A DNA stretch of 64,000 nucleotides, from the NCBI GenBank assembly GCA_019454045.1, contig SKCR01034806.1, forward strand, positions 20,452-84,451, read 5' to 3'. Below the pieces are notes generated by a model that made no database searches, was not told where the DNA came from, and worked only from the letters and a program-made list of their open reading frames with translations. The position numbers were made by a program, and so were the translations under genes. Positions 50,001-61,059 of this stretch are shown piece after piece. Each line of letters begins with the position of its first letter. Positions within the stretch are counted from its first letter, which is position 1. This DNA comes from Zanthoxylum bungeanum. Its lineage: Eukaryota > Streptophyta > Magnoliopsida > Sapindales > Rutaceae.

Positions 50001-50913
50001 AACACGTGAGGATGCATATGCCCTGTACACAGGACTGACAGATCCTATCTTGAAACACACTGGATATCATGAGCATCGGTCCATACCCAACGAACAGGTG
50101 AGGTCTGATCATGGATAGATCGTTGACGTGACTGTCATCAAAGTGTGGAGGATAACTCATATATCCCACTGTGGTATCTCAAGTCAGAGGACCACTATGC
50201 TCGCTCAACTCGAGAAGGTTCCTATTGACGTTGGTGTACCATCTATTAGGAAACCTTAAGTGAGTCGTTCAGTGTCTTATCAAATAAACACATACATGTC
50301 TATACGAGTCTCCCGAGACTCACGGTTCATTGGGATAAACCATCGAACCAAGTCATGATATACGACATGTACTGGTCTCAGCGGATTTTACTAACCGACC
50401 CGTGTTAGTAAATCTTGACCATGAACTTTATTTAAGGATATACATCTAATAGCGCGCTTCCCAATGTCAATTACAAACTACGTTGTAACTGTGCACTATA
50501 TCGTAAATCCTAGGGTCTTTGTCTAATATACACGTATCACTGAACCGGATTCAGTTTCGATCTAATCGTAATTAGATAACTAATCGTAATCAGATCGAAT
50601 AAGCGTAAAAAGACAAGGGTGCTACCAATGAATTAGTAATATTTATGGAAAATAGAATTGCTCGTATTTATGAATCGGACATAAATACGATTCAGATTGA
50701 CACTCTGAGCACCAACCCTAACAACATATTATTTAATAACTTGTATTTTAGTAATATATTGTGATTGAGAAAATTGATCTAACTTAATTGGTAAAATTAC
50801 TAACTCAATAGCGTAAAATCGACAAGATTTATAATTCCGCAGTATTTGACAATTACCCAATTCACCCATCTCGGATATATTTAGTGTTGTTTGTGTACTT
50901 GTAGGTAATTTCA
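47065..50913 (+). mobile_element. solo LTR of a Sirevirus-like relative, plus strand, itself interrupted
   Basis: It begins TGTTAGCGTCAATG and ends GGTAATTTCA, matching the ends of the LTRs at 14486-28852 and 33921-38125. The 5-bp TSD TTCTT is at 47060-47064 and 50914-50918. LTR parts are 47065-48242 and 50729-50913 (1,363 bp net). CCGGTATG/ACCGGT motifs lie at 47360-47630. It is clearly older and more diverged than the element at 14486-38125, but it proves the LTR termini and a normal TSD size for this family. Confidence 0.88.
48243..50723 (-). mobile_element. solo LTR, diverged relative of the Copia-2 LTR family, nested in the solo LTR at 47065
   Basis: The plus strand starts TGTTGGGGTTTTGGGCG and ends CACCAACCCTAACA. 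The TSD ACATA is at 48238-48242 and 50724-50728. It is 2,481 bp. Its reverse complement opens with TGTTAGGGTTGGTGCTCAGA as in Copia-2, and blocks such as ACGACCACAGATAATCTCGC recur, but overall it is well diverged. Confidence 0.9.
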
Positions 50914-50918
50914 TTCTT

Positions 50919-52358
50919 CAGTAATAATGAGATTTTAGTTCAGATGGAAGAAAATATTAAGAGCTGGCATTTTAGAGACAATAACAATGATTGAAATGAC
51001 AACACACTGATTAAATAGGGGTCACTAAAATATGGTATCCTACCCTGTTTAGGTAGAACTAAATTCTACCATACAAAATTCAATTCCTAAATTTTAAAAT
51101 CATAACCTACTCTATTAAATAGGGTATCATATTTAATATTTATCGGTTCCAGTTCGATTCCATAGTACCATATTTTGGACCTAATAGATTAATATTGGAA
51201 AAAAAATCAATGATTTATTTGCACTTTCATTGTTTTGTTATTTTACTCTATTTGTTTGTTGTTAGAAGTGTTAAGTATATATGAATGAGATATTTTAATC
51301 GTTGGAAACGAGTAATACAATACTTTTGAGGATAATATTTGTGAATTTAAGCTAAGCAATGTTATAAAAATTTTAATTAAAATTTTGTACAACGTTTACT
51401 TCAAGACTATGTTTGTTGGAAGCATAATAAAGTCGATATTCATAAAATGTTATAAAGATTTTCAATATCTTTTTGTATTTCAATTGCGGTGTTTGAATTA
51501 TGAATATTAGATATGGAACCTGAAACAATATTAATGAACATGTTTTGTATTTATTCTAATAGGTGTAGGTTCGGTAAAAAAACTTGTTCAAGACTATGAG
51601 AATCTCAACACAAATTTTAAGAAAGCAAGTATGTTGATCGGTAAGGAAAATCATTTAAATGAAAAATTCGATTCCAAAACCGATTCTAATTTTCGATTAC
51701 ATGGGTCGGTATCAGTTCTCAATATTGTTGAACCGGAACTTAACCGCATTAAATCGGTTTCGTGTTTTTGGAAGCAGAACCTGCCTTAAATGGAGCGGTT
51801 CCTGTTCCAGAAATTGTTAAAGCAATTTGGTTACTTGCAATTATGATTTTACCCGGAACCGTTACACACCTAAAGCATTTATGGCCACATGGAATTACAA
51901 TAATATCCTTATACCAACTAGCGTCTACCAAACATTCAAAAACAGTAACGAGGTATTTGCTAATAAATTGATCTTGGCCATCTACTTTCAAAAGGCTCAA
52001 ATTTCAGAGGAGGAAATTTCACTGATGTTTTGTGGGAACACATCGAAGTAGTTGAAGTATAAATTTGTCAGTAAATTTACGTGACAGCTGTTGTAAAGCT
52101 GTTCTTCACTTTTGATTTATCGTGAAATAAATTCTTAATTTAATTATTATTATTTTTACAAAAATTCAAATCAGTAAACTTATTATTCAACTCAATTTGA
52201 AATAAAATTCAATACTCTTTCAAATATTCAAAGTTATGGACCTCTTTTTTTTTTTTTTTTAAATAATGTAATATAATTGAAAAAATTCAGTTAGATTATG
52301 CAAAACTGAATTTCTCCGAAGAATCTCATCAAAGTTTATATTTTGTTGCCACATCTTT
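50919..52358. other. intergenic AT-rich DNA
   Basis: No convincing gene. Blocks such as CGGTTCCAGTTCGATTCC (51146 onward) and GTTGAACCGGAACTTAACCG (51728 onward) look like old hAT-type terminal-repeat sequence, but no paired ends or TSD were found. Open frames at 51749-52051 on both strands overlap one another and show no domain. Confidence 0.45.
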
Positions 52359-52545
52359 TTCTTGTTTTTTTTTTTTGAATTGTTGGAAGTCCGCCACTAA
52401 ACTATATATTTCGGGCTTAAGCAGAGCAGATAAAACTCCTAGTTGTCCCAGACTTTTACAAGAAACACACTTCCTGAATTCGAACCCAGAATCTTATTCT
52501 TGTTACTAAGTAATATCCTCTAAAATTGAACCGATAACCATTACA
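52359..52545 (-). mobile_element. SINE-like element, minus strand, degenerate
   Basis: Read on the minus strand, a B-box-like GGGTTCGAATTC (52476-52487) is followed by TTAAGCCCGAAATATATAG-like body sequence and an A-tail (T-run on the plus strand, about 52359-52376). A second, more decayed copy is at 45040-45200. A-box and TSD are not clear. Confidence 0.55.
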
Positions 52546-53313
52546 TGATTATAAAAATAATTATAAAATTTTATGCTTTAATTTATATTTTAAATTTTTT
52601 TCCCGTGCTTGGATTGAGGTTTCCGCCTCAACCGCCTCAAGGTTGTCATCCTCGCCACAAAAGAGAAATCGCATCGCATCGCATATCGAATTTTCGAACC
52701 TTGTGCCTAGTCTTCAACACAGTTTGTGTCTTTAATAACACTGATTTGAATGCAAGTTTTCCGAACCGCATAGATCCAAATCTTGATTAAAGAGAATGCG
52801 GATTTTAAACAAAAATCTATAAATATATTCAAAATTTATTAATCCAAAAGATTATTTGTCAAAAAAATCTGTTTACAAAGTGATAATGGTATGTGAAAAT
52901 AAAGGGAAAGATCCAGTCACTTTTCTTCTACATCTATTTTTAATTTAATTTGGTATTTTTCATATCTTTGAGAATCTTCCCACAATATACATTATCAGTT
53001 TTTAACAAAAATCTATAAATATAATAAAAAATCTGTTTACAAGTGTGCTCATTTTGTTGGTGGATTGCTTGCACTCACAATACAAGAAATTAATGGAATG
53101 AAAAGGAGTGGCTTCTGAGTCAAAAGCTATAAAGAAATGACAGTTAATGAGAAGTTTCTATAATGGAAAAAAAGGCCTTAAAAATGATATCTACAATTGC
53201 TATTTGTAGTAGGAGTGAGTAAAGCCCTTTAACTTCATCCACACCAACCCCCCAATTTTTGTTTTTTATGTTCTTTGTCTTTGAATATTTTTATCAAAAC
53301 AGTGAGACCCCCT
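52546..53313. other. intergenic region upstream of the SUMO-like gene with a duplicated intron-1 segment
   Basis: 52895-53000 resembles the exon 1/intron 1 junction region of the downstream gene (53400-53510), including the shared CTATTTTTAATTTA and GAGAATCTTC...CCCACAAT words. The rest is unassigned and presumably contains the SUMO-like gene promoter. Confidence 0.5.
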
Positions 53314-53341
53314 AGAGAGAGAGAGAGAGAGAGAGAGAGAG
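53314..53341 (+). repeat. (AG)n microsatellite in the presumed 5' UTR of the SUMO-like gene
   Basis: About 14 uninterrupted AG repeats ending 24 nt upstream of the ATG at 53365. GA/CT microsatellites are common in plant 5' UTRs. Confidence 0.85.
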
Positions 53342-53364
53342 GCTTCAATCTGTGCAGGATAAAA

Positions 53365-54735
53365 ATGGAGAAGAGGCCTGATCAAGCTATAATTAAGCTA
53401 AAAGTCAAGGGACAGGTGAGGTCCATTTGTTTTTCTTCTCTATCTATTTTTAATTTATTTGGTATTTTTTCGTAACTTTTGAGAATCTTCTTCCCACAAT
53501 TTATATTTAAGCTATATGAGTTCTGATTTCTTTGGAATTAATATGTTTATATCATGGGCTAATTTGTGAAACTAGGCTCGTTTTTATGCAAAATTTGACT
53601 CACCCGACTTCTTGTTTGATATCAGTTTACAATGAGAGAGATTATTTTCATTAATACTAATCTAGTAATGCATTAATTTGATACTTGAGTGGGGAGGGCA
53701 TACATGTTATTATATATAACCGAACCAAAAAAGAAAAACATTATCCCGTGAGATCGATTAGATCGATGGATCTTTTGACATAATTATATTCAATCTGATA
53801 ACATTGATTTGTCAAGTTCCATAAAATTTAATTATTTTTTTATGGTTTTTATTCATATCAATTTAGGTCTTCCCTTTCCTCGCTTGATATATTGCAATAT
53901 CATTTAGTTTATGTTGGATATGTTCAAACCATCTTATTCTTGTTATTTATATATGCTGAAAAATAATTAGTTAGATTAGGAGTGGATGGTTATTGCTTGT
54001 TTACTTTTCTTTTGGGGACAAAGAGGCATATTTGGTATAATAGTGTAAGGGATCAGTTAAATTTAAAGAGAGAGAGAAAAAAAATAATGGGATATCACAT
54101 ACAGTTTCTGATGCAGAACAAAGAATAGAAAACAGAAATAACCAAAAAATAAAAATAAAAAAAGAAGAAATTTCGTTTAGTATTCTTGCTTAATCTTCTA
54201 ATTCTTAATCGATATTTTTTGTTTTGATTTTGATGGTAGGATGATGACACATTATATTTCGAGCTGAGGCGTGATAAGGAAATAAAGAAGCTGTTGATTG
54301 CTTATTGTAAAAAGAAAGATATGGTTTATGGGAGTTTCCCTTTTATGTTCGATGGGAATCGCTTTCCTCATCACAAGACCCCTGATCAAGTAATTAATTA
54401 AATCCTTTAAATTTTAAACTGGATATTTTGATCGCATCAAATTATTGATACAATTAGTCACCATATAGAATTTGGTGAGCTTATAAGCTAGTATATAAAT
54501 ACTATAGTAAATAAATAATTAACGCTAATTAAAAATCTCACACAAAATTGTAATCTCATTTATAAATTGTGTTATACTCCTTATACTTTCTACCAAGCTT
54601 AGCTCATCATTAATATTAGATAAAAAGTTTAATGCTCTTTATGATACTGAAAATAAAACCTTTGCTTAATTTTTGTAGCTTGGATTGAAGAATGGAGATG
54701 AGATTAATGCGCTCTTCATAGTGGGTGGAGCATAA
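53365..54735 (+). CDS. small ubiquitin-related modifier (SUMO)-like protein, three exons, short and divergent
   Basis: Exons 53365-53415, 54240-54389 and 54679-54735; GT-AG introns; 258 nt, 85 aa. The protein has a very short N-terminus (MEKRPDQA) before the beta-grasp fold. It shows IIKLKVKGQ, FELRRDKEIKKLLIAYCKKK, FMFDGNRFP, KTPDQLGLKNGDEINAL and a C-terminal Gly-Gly followed by one residue (IVGGA). The first exon junction after KVKGQ is where I recall canonical plant SUMO genes being split. Family role: after a protease exposes the di-glycine, SUMO is activated by SAE1/2, passed to SCE1 and attached to target lysines, mostly in the nucleus. The protein is about 15 residues shorter than canonical SUMO1/2 and many surface residues differ, so it is a non-canonical paralogue. 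The frame, splice sites and di-glycine are intact, arguing for function, but expression is unknown. Confidence 0.88.
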
Positions 54736-55284
54736 TGCTTTGCAAGGAAGAATTGGAAGTTGGAAATTAGGAAACCCTGTTCCCTTTTATTAAAATAAAT
54801 ATTCATTCCAAAACCCCAACTCTGTTTAATCAAGAATTTAAATTTGTGAAGGGGATATATATTATGATATCTTCTTTCTTGTCTTTTTATTTTCTGGAGT
54901 ATTTGCTTAATTAGGGCATATATCACATTTTAATTGATGGAATGGATTATTATGGTGAATATTGTATAATAAAAAAGGGGTATTACAGCTGTTAAAATTT
55001 TGGGATGCATATGGGTGGGGCTATTTTAAATTTAAATTTTGATTTAAATCTAGATATTTATATATATTTTTTAAAAAAAACTCAATCCAATAATAAATAT
55101 TCCAAGTCAAAATAGTATTTAACGACACCAATTCATCGACCTTTGGAAAAATAGTATTTTTCCTGTTGAGCTGTAAAAGCTGTTATAACAGCTCAGCAAG
55201 GAAGTGAGTCCTGGTGAGTAGTATATAAGCTTCCTCTGCCTTTTCATTCTGATTTTTTAAATAAGAAATTGAGCACGTATTTGG
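54736..55284. other. 3' flank of the SUMO-like gene, AT-rich
   Basis: Probable 3' UTR, then AT-rich DNA with no gene or element recognised. Confidence 0.5.
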
Positions 55285-55930
55285 TTGAATGTAAGACTGT
55301 TCCTGAAGGAGCTAATATGGATTAGTCATGATCAAATTCTAATCAGCTGGCTTATGTCATCCATGAGCATGAAGATTCTGGTGCTTGTTGCAACTCTGGC
55401 TCTTCCTTCGAGAAACAGTTTGGATCTGAGACTGAAGCTTGAAAGGTTCAGCTCAAATCTCAGTTAACCAATTACAGATAATTTAGCAGTAGCAAGCTAT
55501 ATTTGTAAGTACACATGATTTCATCACACACTTGATCACTCCTCTTGGACAAGAGTATGATCCTTTAGTGGTTCTAATTAGCTATTATGAGTGTTGATAA
55601 TGCATATGGTATGTTACATGCACATGAGGAGAGATTAGAAGGTCATCACAATTCTAATGCTAAGGAAGCTAATGTTTATTTTAGTGCTAATCTGACTCAA
55701 GCTGCCTTTAATCAAAGAAGTAGTCAAGGATGATAAGGTTTTAATGGTGTTAATAGAGGGTGTTTCAATAATTTTGGTAGAGGAAATATGTTCAACAATG
55801 GCCAGGGCAGAAGTGTAGTATCTCAATTTGGATATAATTTCAAAGATTGTTACCATCATTGTCAAAAAGGAGATCACCACATTTTTTACAATGGTGCAAA
55901 TCACCAAAATAACTTTAGGTGCATTTATTG
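55285..55930 (+). pseudogene. relic of a copia-type gag
   Basis: With several stops and frame changes, the plus strand encodes gag-like pieces: SYYEC-like helix text, NAYGMLHAHEERLEGHHNSN, ANLTQAAFNQRSSQG, then a Gly/Asn/Phe/Arg-rich stretch (FGRGNMFNNGQGR) and a degraded zinc knuckle with only part of its Cys/His residues (CYHHCQKGDHHIF). This layout, a helical gag domain followed by a GR-rich linker and a knuckle, is typical of copia gag. There is no pol downstream. Confidence 0.7.
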
Positions 55931-55959
55931 AATGGTTGTAATAGTGAGCTTGAGTTTCA

Positions 55960-56709
55960 GTATAAACTGAGAGCTAATTGAGAGCTCAAATCATCCCCAA
56001 CAAGCGGTTCCAAGTAAGGGAGCTTAAAGTGTAAGCTAAGTAAGAGAGCTTAGAAAGTGTAGTTAGTGTGTGAGGCTTTTTGTGCAAGTTTTGTATTACT
56101 TGTAATTTCTATTCAAGTAATATTAGTGAGTATTTATGTTTCCTCACAAAAACCCTATTCAATGGTCCAACAAGTGGTATCAGTAGCTTTAGTTATACGT
56201 TGGGGATCCTGGAGGTGAAAAATGAAACTCGGTTCGAAAAATTCGAGTTTTGGGAAAATTCTCGAAAATCAATTTTGAGTAAACCATCAACTTGTTCATG
56301 TCGAGACAAGCACGGTGGTATTTTCTGGCGATCAAACGGGAGACCCAGGGAAGCCTCACGCGCTAGTCAGAGAACTACCTACGTACGTCCAATCGCTCCA
56401 AAGGTTGAAGATGACACACATATCTGCCACATAATCTCAATTTTGATACAATCAGCATCGTAAGTGACATGTCAGTAATTCCGGTCCAGTCACACGACAT
56501 GTCAGCTATTCCGATCCAATCAGCTGCCACGCCATCGACATGTCAATGTACCCGGTACAGTCGTCGTCCACATCAGCACTATGGTCCAGTCATCCGACAC
56601 AGACGTTGCCATGTCATCACCTCCGTTACCATCATCAGCTATGTCAGCAATTCCGATCCATTCATGTGCCATGTCTTCTGCCATGTGTCAGACACGTTAG
56701 CATACACGT
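55960..56709 (+). mobile_element. copia-like LTR 3' part, primer-binding site and leader, truncated by the gypsy insertion
   Basis: Non-coding text ends ...GGTCCAACA at 56172, followed by GTGGTATCAGTAGC (primer-binding site 56175-56187, the Met-initiator type with one inserted T). The leader 56188-56709 contains an open frame to 56463 of low complexity and a run of CATGTCAG/CCATGTC-type motifs (56465-56700). The sequence stops at 56709 where the gypsy LTR begins, so the remainder lies beyond the window or is lost. LTR start not determined. Confidence 0.55.
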
Positions 56710-59700
56710 TGTAGGCACTGCATTTTTGCATGTGAGTCCCTATGATGAGTCTCATCTGGAGACACTACTTTTTTAGTTAAGGATATTGCGGGAAACGGTC
56801 GTCGGAAGGGAATCGGTATTTCGTTAAAGTTTATTCGCTTGTTTAGCTCCAGGCTCACTCGTTGGACCTCCGTTTTAAAGCACCTTTAGCCTAAAAAACC
56901 TAGAACCATTTAACCTTGGCCCAAACCCACTCACCAAACCAACACAACACCTAGCCCACCACACTTGGCCCACACGCCCAAGGCCCTCAAAACACAACCC
57001 AATTAAATAAAATATTAATTAAATATATACCAAATAAAATAAAATAATTAATTAAGCCATTACCAAATTAAATAAGATATAAAATATAATTATACCAAAT
57101 TAAAATATTGTAACTTCCTAATCCAAAATATTATATACTAATTTAAAGAAATATTATGCCTAATTAAAATCAATCATAAACAATTAAATATATTGTAATC
57201 CTAATCTAAACCAATCAAATATTCAACCTTCCTAATTCACCAAATTTTGTCCCCCCTCAATCTTGTATTTACCTTACTTAAACCAAATCATATCCCTTTT
57301 TAATTAGCCAAATCCATTTCCTTGTCAAGCCTAGCCTTTGTCTATAAAAGAAACACTTTTCCAAGACACTCCCCTACCTCTCCCATTCACGGCAGTGACC
57401 AAAACAAAATAAAACAACCCTCATTGACTTTCTCCCTTTCGAAAAGAACACACACACACGAAATCCACCAAACTGAACAAACAACTCTCGGCGGCAACCC
57501 TCCCTCACGTCCTTCCTCACTCGGCATTCAAATAACCCTTCTCTTCTCACGCCCATAGCCAAGAAAAACAACAAACCATAAAACCCTTCAGCAGCCCCTC
57601 TTCACGTTAAAAACAAAAGCCAAAAAACCCTAGCTGATTCACGCCAAAAGCCTCCCAAAATCTCTCCATTGCCGCATCACACACCCACCAAAAGAACCCC
57701 TCCATCGCCGCACCATCTACCCACCTTCACACACACATACCCCCACATAACAACACCCTCCAACAAGCCACTTACTTTAAGCCACTGCCTCAACTCACGC
57801 ACTGCCACAGCCCACTCGCCACTTCATCCTTTAGCCCCCACTCACGCCTCACGCCTCACGTCCACATACCACCTTCACGCAATCCCCTTTACACTTAGCC
57901 ACATAACCTTCACGTCTCACGCACTGCCACAGCCCACTCAACACCTCACCGCTTCACTTTGACACCCCACATCCACAAATATTACCTAGCCTTCATCAGC
58001 CCAAACCACAACAAAATTCGCCTTCATTCACGCCACAAACTGCCATCAATACAACCTTCATTCACGCCACAAACTGCCACCATCTGCCTTTATTCACAAG
58101 TTAATAACAGCCCCCTAACCAGCCTAAAATCAGCCCCACAATAGCCCATAATTCTGCCTCAAAATAACCCTCAAATTGTCGTGAAAACTGTCCCAAACAT
58201 CACCAAAAATTCTGCCCCTAAAACAGCAGCCCGAACAGCCCTCCAAATCACCCAAAATAGTAGCCTAAAACACCAAAAACAATGACCAAAATACGGCAAC
58301 AATACGGCAGCGAAACCGCGAGGAAACAGCAGCAAAACAGAGGTCAAAACAGTAGCTTGAGTAGCGAAACAGCGATGTAAAATGCTAAACCAGTGAACCG
58401 GAAGAGTTACGGAGCGATAGCCCTTCCGACGGCCGTGAAACGCGAGTCCGAAAGTCGACATAAAAGGTTAGACCTGAGGATATTTTTCACATTCATTTTC
58501 TGTTTTATTTTCATTATTTATTGAGTATTGTTTGCATGATTGTTATGTGGAAATGCATGTTGTGGCCCTTGAGTAGATAAATATGCATGTATTATGAAAT
58601 ATTGTATGTTGTGGCTTTGGAATAAAATGAAAGATGTGTCAACTCTCGCGGTATATCGGATGGAAACCCGGACATAAATTTCATAGCCGATTCCGAATAG
58701 ACGGTAGTATGATCTGTACTCGGGATACAACTCCACGTACCGCTTGAGTAAACGACACCTTCTTTTGTTTCATGTTGCTTTGATTTATTTATTTTTCGTC
58801 ATTTGAATTCCGCATGTTACTTGTTTATGCATGATGCGATCGAGCGCATGGGCTTAGTAAGTCGGATTAAAGGTCCCCTATTTGGAGGGGTTAAAATCCT
58901 TTTACCACGATGCTTTGCCGCGCCGGTTGATGTGTGTTCAGTTGGATGTAAGATATATTCAATCGGGTATACGAAATTTCATATAGTTATCTTTATCTTT
59001 GTACGCATTGTAACGAAAGGCGCATGAGCTTATTGTGTTGGATTAAAAGGTTCTCCATTGGGGGAAGAAAAGCCTAAAAGGCTACTTTTTACCATGATAT
59101 TTGCCGTGTCTTTCATCTATTGATTGCATCATCTATCTCTGTCTTGGCTTAACGTATTACAATTCATATATCCATGTTATGATAGCATTTGAGTATCATT
59201 TCTCGCGGTATATCGGATGGAAAACCCGGTCATAAATTTCATAGCCGATTCCGAATGGACGGTAGTGCGGTCTGTACTTGGATACAATTCCACTTACCAC
59301 CACTTGGAAAAGTGCTCACATGTGTCCTTGTGTCCATATTAGTTATCTTTTTTTTCACCACGTCATAGCATGCTCACTTTAATGCCTAATTGCATCCTTA
59401 AGTGTCTTTTTGCATTATGTATTTAGTTGACTCTTTTATTTGTGCATGGACATGTAATGGATATTTGTTTATGATATGTCTATGAAATCACATGTTCGCC
59501 ATTATTTGATTCGCCTTTATGTGTGCTTGTGTGGTTAGTGTGTGCTTGTGTTTCCATGAATACAATATGCCAATGAAGTTGTATGTTCGTTGCTACTTTG
59601 ATGTATTTCAAGCATGCAATCTTAGATGTGAAATATAGGCAAATTTAGGTGTAAGTTTTATTTTTGTGCATGTGAATTTAGAAGCATGATACTCTTGGAA

Positions 59701-59957
59701 ATAAGTGTTACTTAAGCTTGATTAAATTATTACACGAATCCTTTCATTACAAGTGACATAAGTAAGGGACCATTCCGAACCCAACGGTTTGAGGTATTCC
59801 CTTGCGAGGGGTGAGTGCAGCCTTAAATCTCATTTTCCCGGTTCACACCGGGTGGCGACTCCATTATTCTCCGATTTAGTCCCCCGTGGCTACTCCGTAC
59901 TCCTGATCGGGCCGCGAGCCCGGGACAACATGCGTCACCCAGTTCCTGTGTCCCACA
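56710..59957 (+). repeat. 5' LTR of the gypsy element
   Basis: 3,248 bp. It starts TGTAGGCACTGCATTTTTGC and ends TGTGTCCCACA. Both ends agree with the TSD-bounded solo LTR at 34567-37373. A 105-bp block (CGGTATATCGGATGGAAA...) occurs twice, at about 58636-58745 and 59205-59310. A diverged repeat related to the 179-bp array lies at 58840-59100. Confidence 0.9.
57343..57350 (+). promoter_or_regulatory. TATA box of the gypsy 5' LTR
   Basis: TATAAAAG within TTTGTCTATAAAAGAAAC, conserved in the solo LTR copy (36761-36767 minus). It implies transcription start near 57375, hence a U3 of about 0.66 kb and an unusually long R-U5 of about 2.6 kb. Confidence 0.65.
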
Positions 59958-59960
59958 GTC

Positions 59961-59978
59961 TGGCGACTCCACTGGGGA
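59961..59978 (+). other. primer-binding site of the gypsy element
   Basis: TGGCGACTCCACTGGGGA, three bases after the LTR end. From memory it fits the 3' end of an arginine tRNA, used by Tat/Ogre elements. A partial copy (TGGCGACTCCA) lies inside the LTR at 59853-59863. Confidence 0.75.
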
Positions 59979-61059
59979 TAGAGAATCGGCCCCGAATTAT
60001 TGTCTTGTAATGTTTGGATTTATGTTCTAATTGACCGTGTCTATAGTGGATAAAATGGGGGTTTAATCAAAGGCATTTTGAGGCTAGGTAATGGTTTGGT
60101 GTCTTCCTTCATTCACTACATTTCTAGATGGAAAAGCTGTGAAGGCACCTATATAGCCATCTACCTGTAGCCTATGGTGATGGACTAATTTGGAGGACTC
60201 GTTGTTTATTCCTGTCACCAAGCGATAAGAGCCTAAGAGGCTAGGGTACTTAAGAGAGCCTCGCTCCACCCTCCCTCTGGGGAATCTACAACGGGAAATC
60301 CATTTGACAGTCAGTCACACACCATAGCTCATTGGCACGTACCTTAGTGTATAAAAAAGGGTGCGCTCACTTGATCGCTCGAACCCTTGATTGGGGAGGC
60401 CTAGTTGTGGGCCATCATTCGCCTGTGAGAGCCTTTGTCTACACTCTTGCGAACCCACCCATAGACCGGGGTTGTATGGTTAAAGTAACAATTATTTCCT
60501 TGAGTATGTGCTTGTGGACCATCCTCATTTGGATGCAGTTGGACTATTGTCAGAAATGCGAACTTACTGGGCCATTTAAACTGGGGCGAGTTCGTACCTT
60601 ATGATCATTAGGCCCAAAGCTTCTGAAATGTTGATGGGCCATTCTGTAGAAATCATTGTGTTTATGTTTGCATTATCTTTCTTTTATGCTTGCGTTGGGA
60701 ACATCGTCGTTTGGATCCATTTGGACCATTTGTCATGGGATATGGGCTTGTTGGGCCATTTAAACTGGGACAAGAACGCATTTTATGACGATTGGGCCAA
60801 AGGCTTCTAAGTGATTGATGGGCCACTTTGTGCTTGTGTTCGGAACATTACCATTTGGAATTAGTTGGGCTCTTTGCCATGAGATGTGAACTCGTTGGGC
60901 CATTTAAACTGGGACGAGTTCACTCCTATGACAGTTAGCCCAAAAGCTTCTAAAATGATAACGGGCCGATTGTCTGAAATTTTTAGTTGATTTAGTATGT
61001 TATTATGTTACATGCATCTCATGCACCTCATACATATACATATCATGTTAACACCTTCT
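59979..61059 (+). repeat. gypsy leader with an imperfect tandem repeat (140-185 bp units)
   Basis: GGGCCATTTAAACTGGG recurs near 60569, 60753 and 60897, each followed by a GAC/GATT...GGCCCAAAGCTTCT-like segment and a GATGGGCC-like word. Three imperfect units span about 60530-60985. The remainder (59979-60530) is non-coding leader with no extra ORF that I could support. Confidence 0.7.

Noticed and set aside
51749..52051. Three overlapping frames near 51.8 kb
   Set aside because: They overlap on both strands and none shows conserved motifs or a credible exon structure.
57669..57962. Pro/Thr/His-rich 97-residue frame
   Set aside because: Lies in the C/A-rich, G-poor part of the gypsy LTR; composition alone explains the lack of stops.
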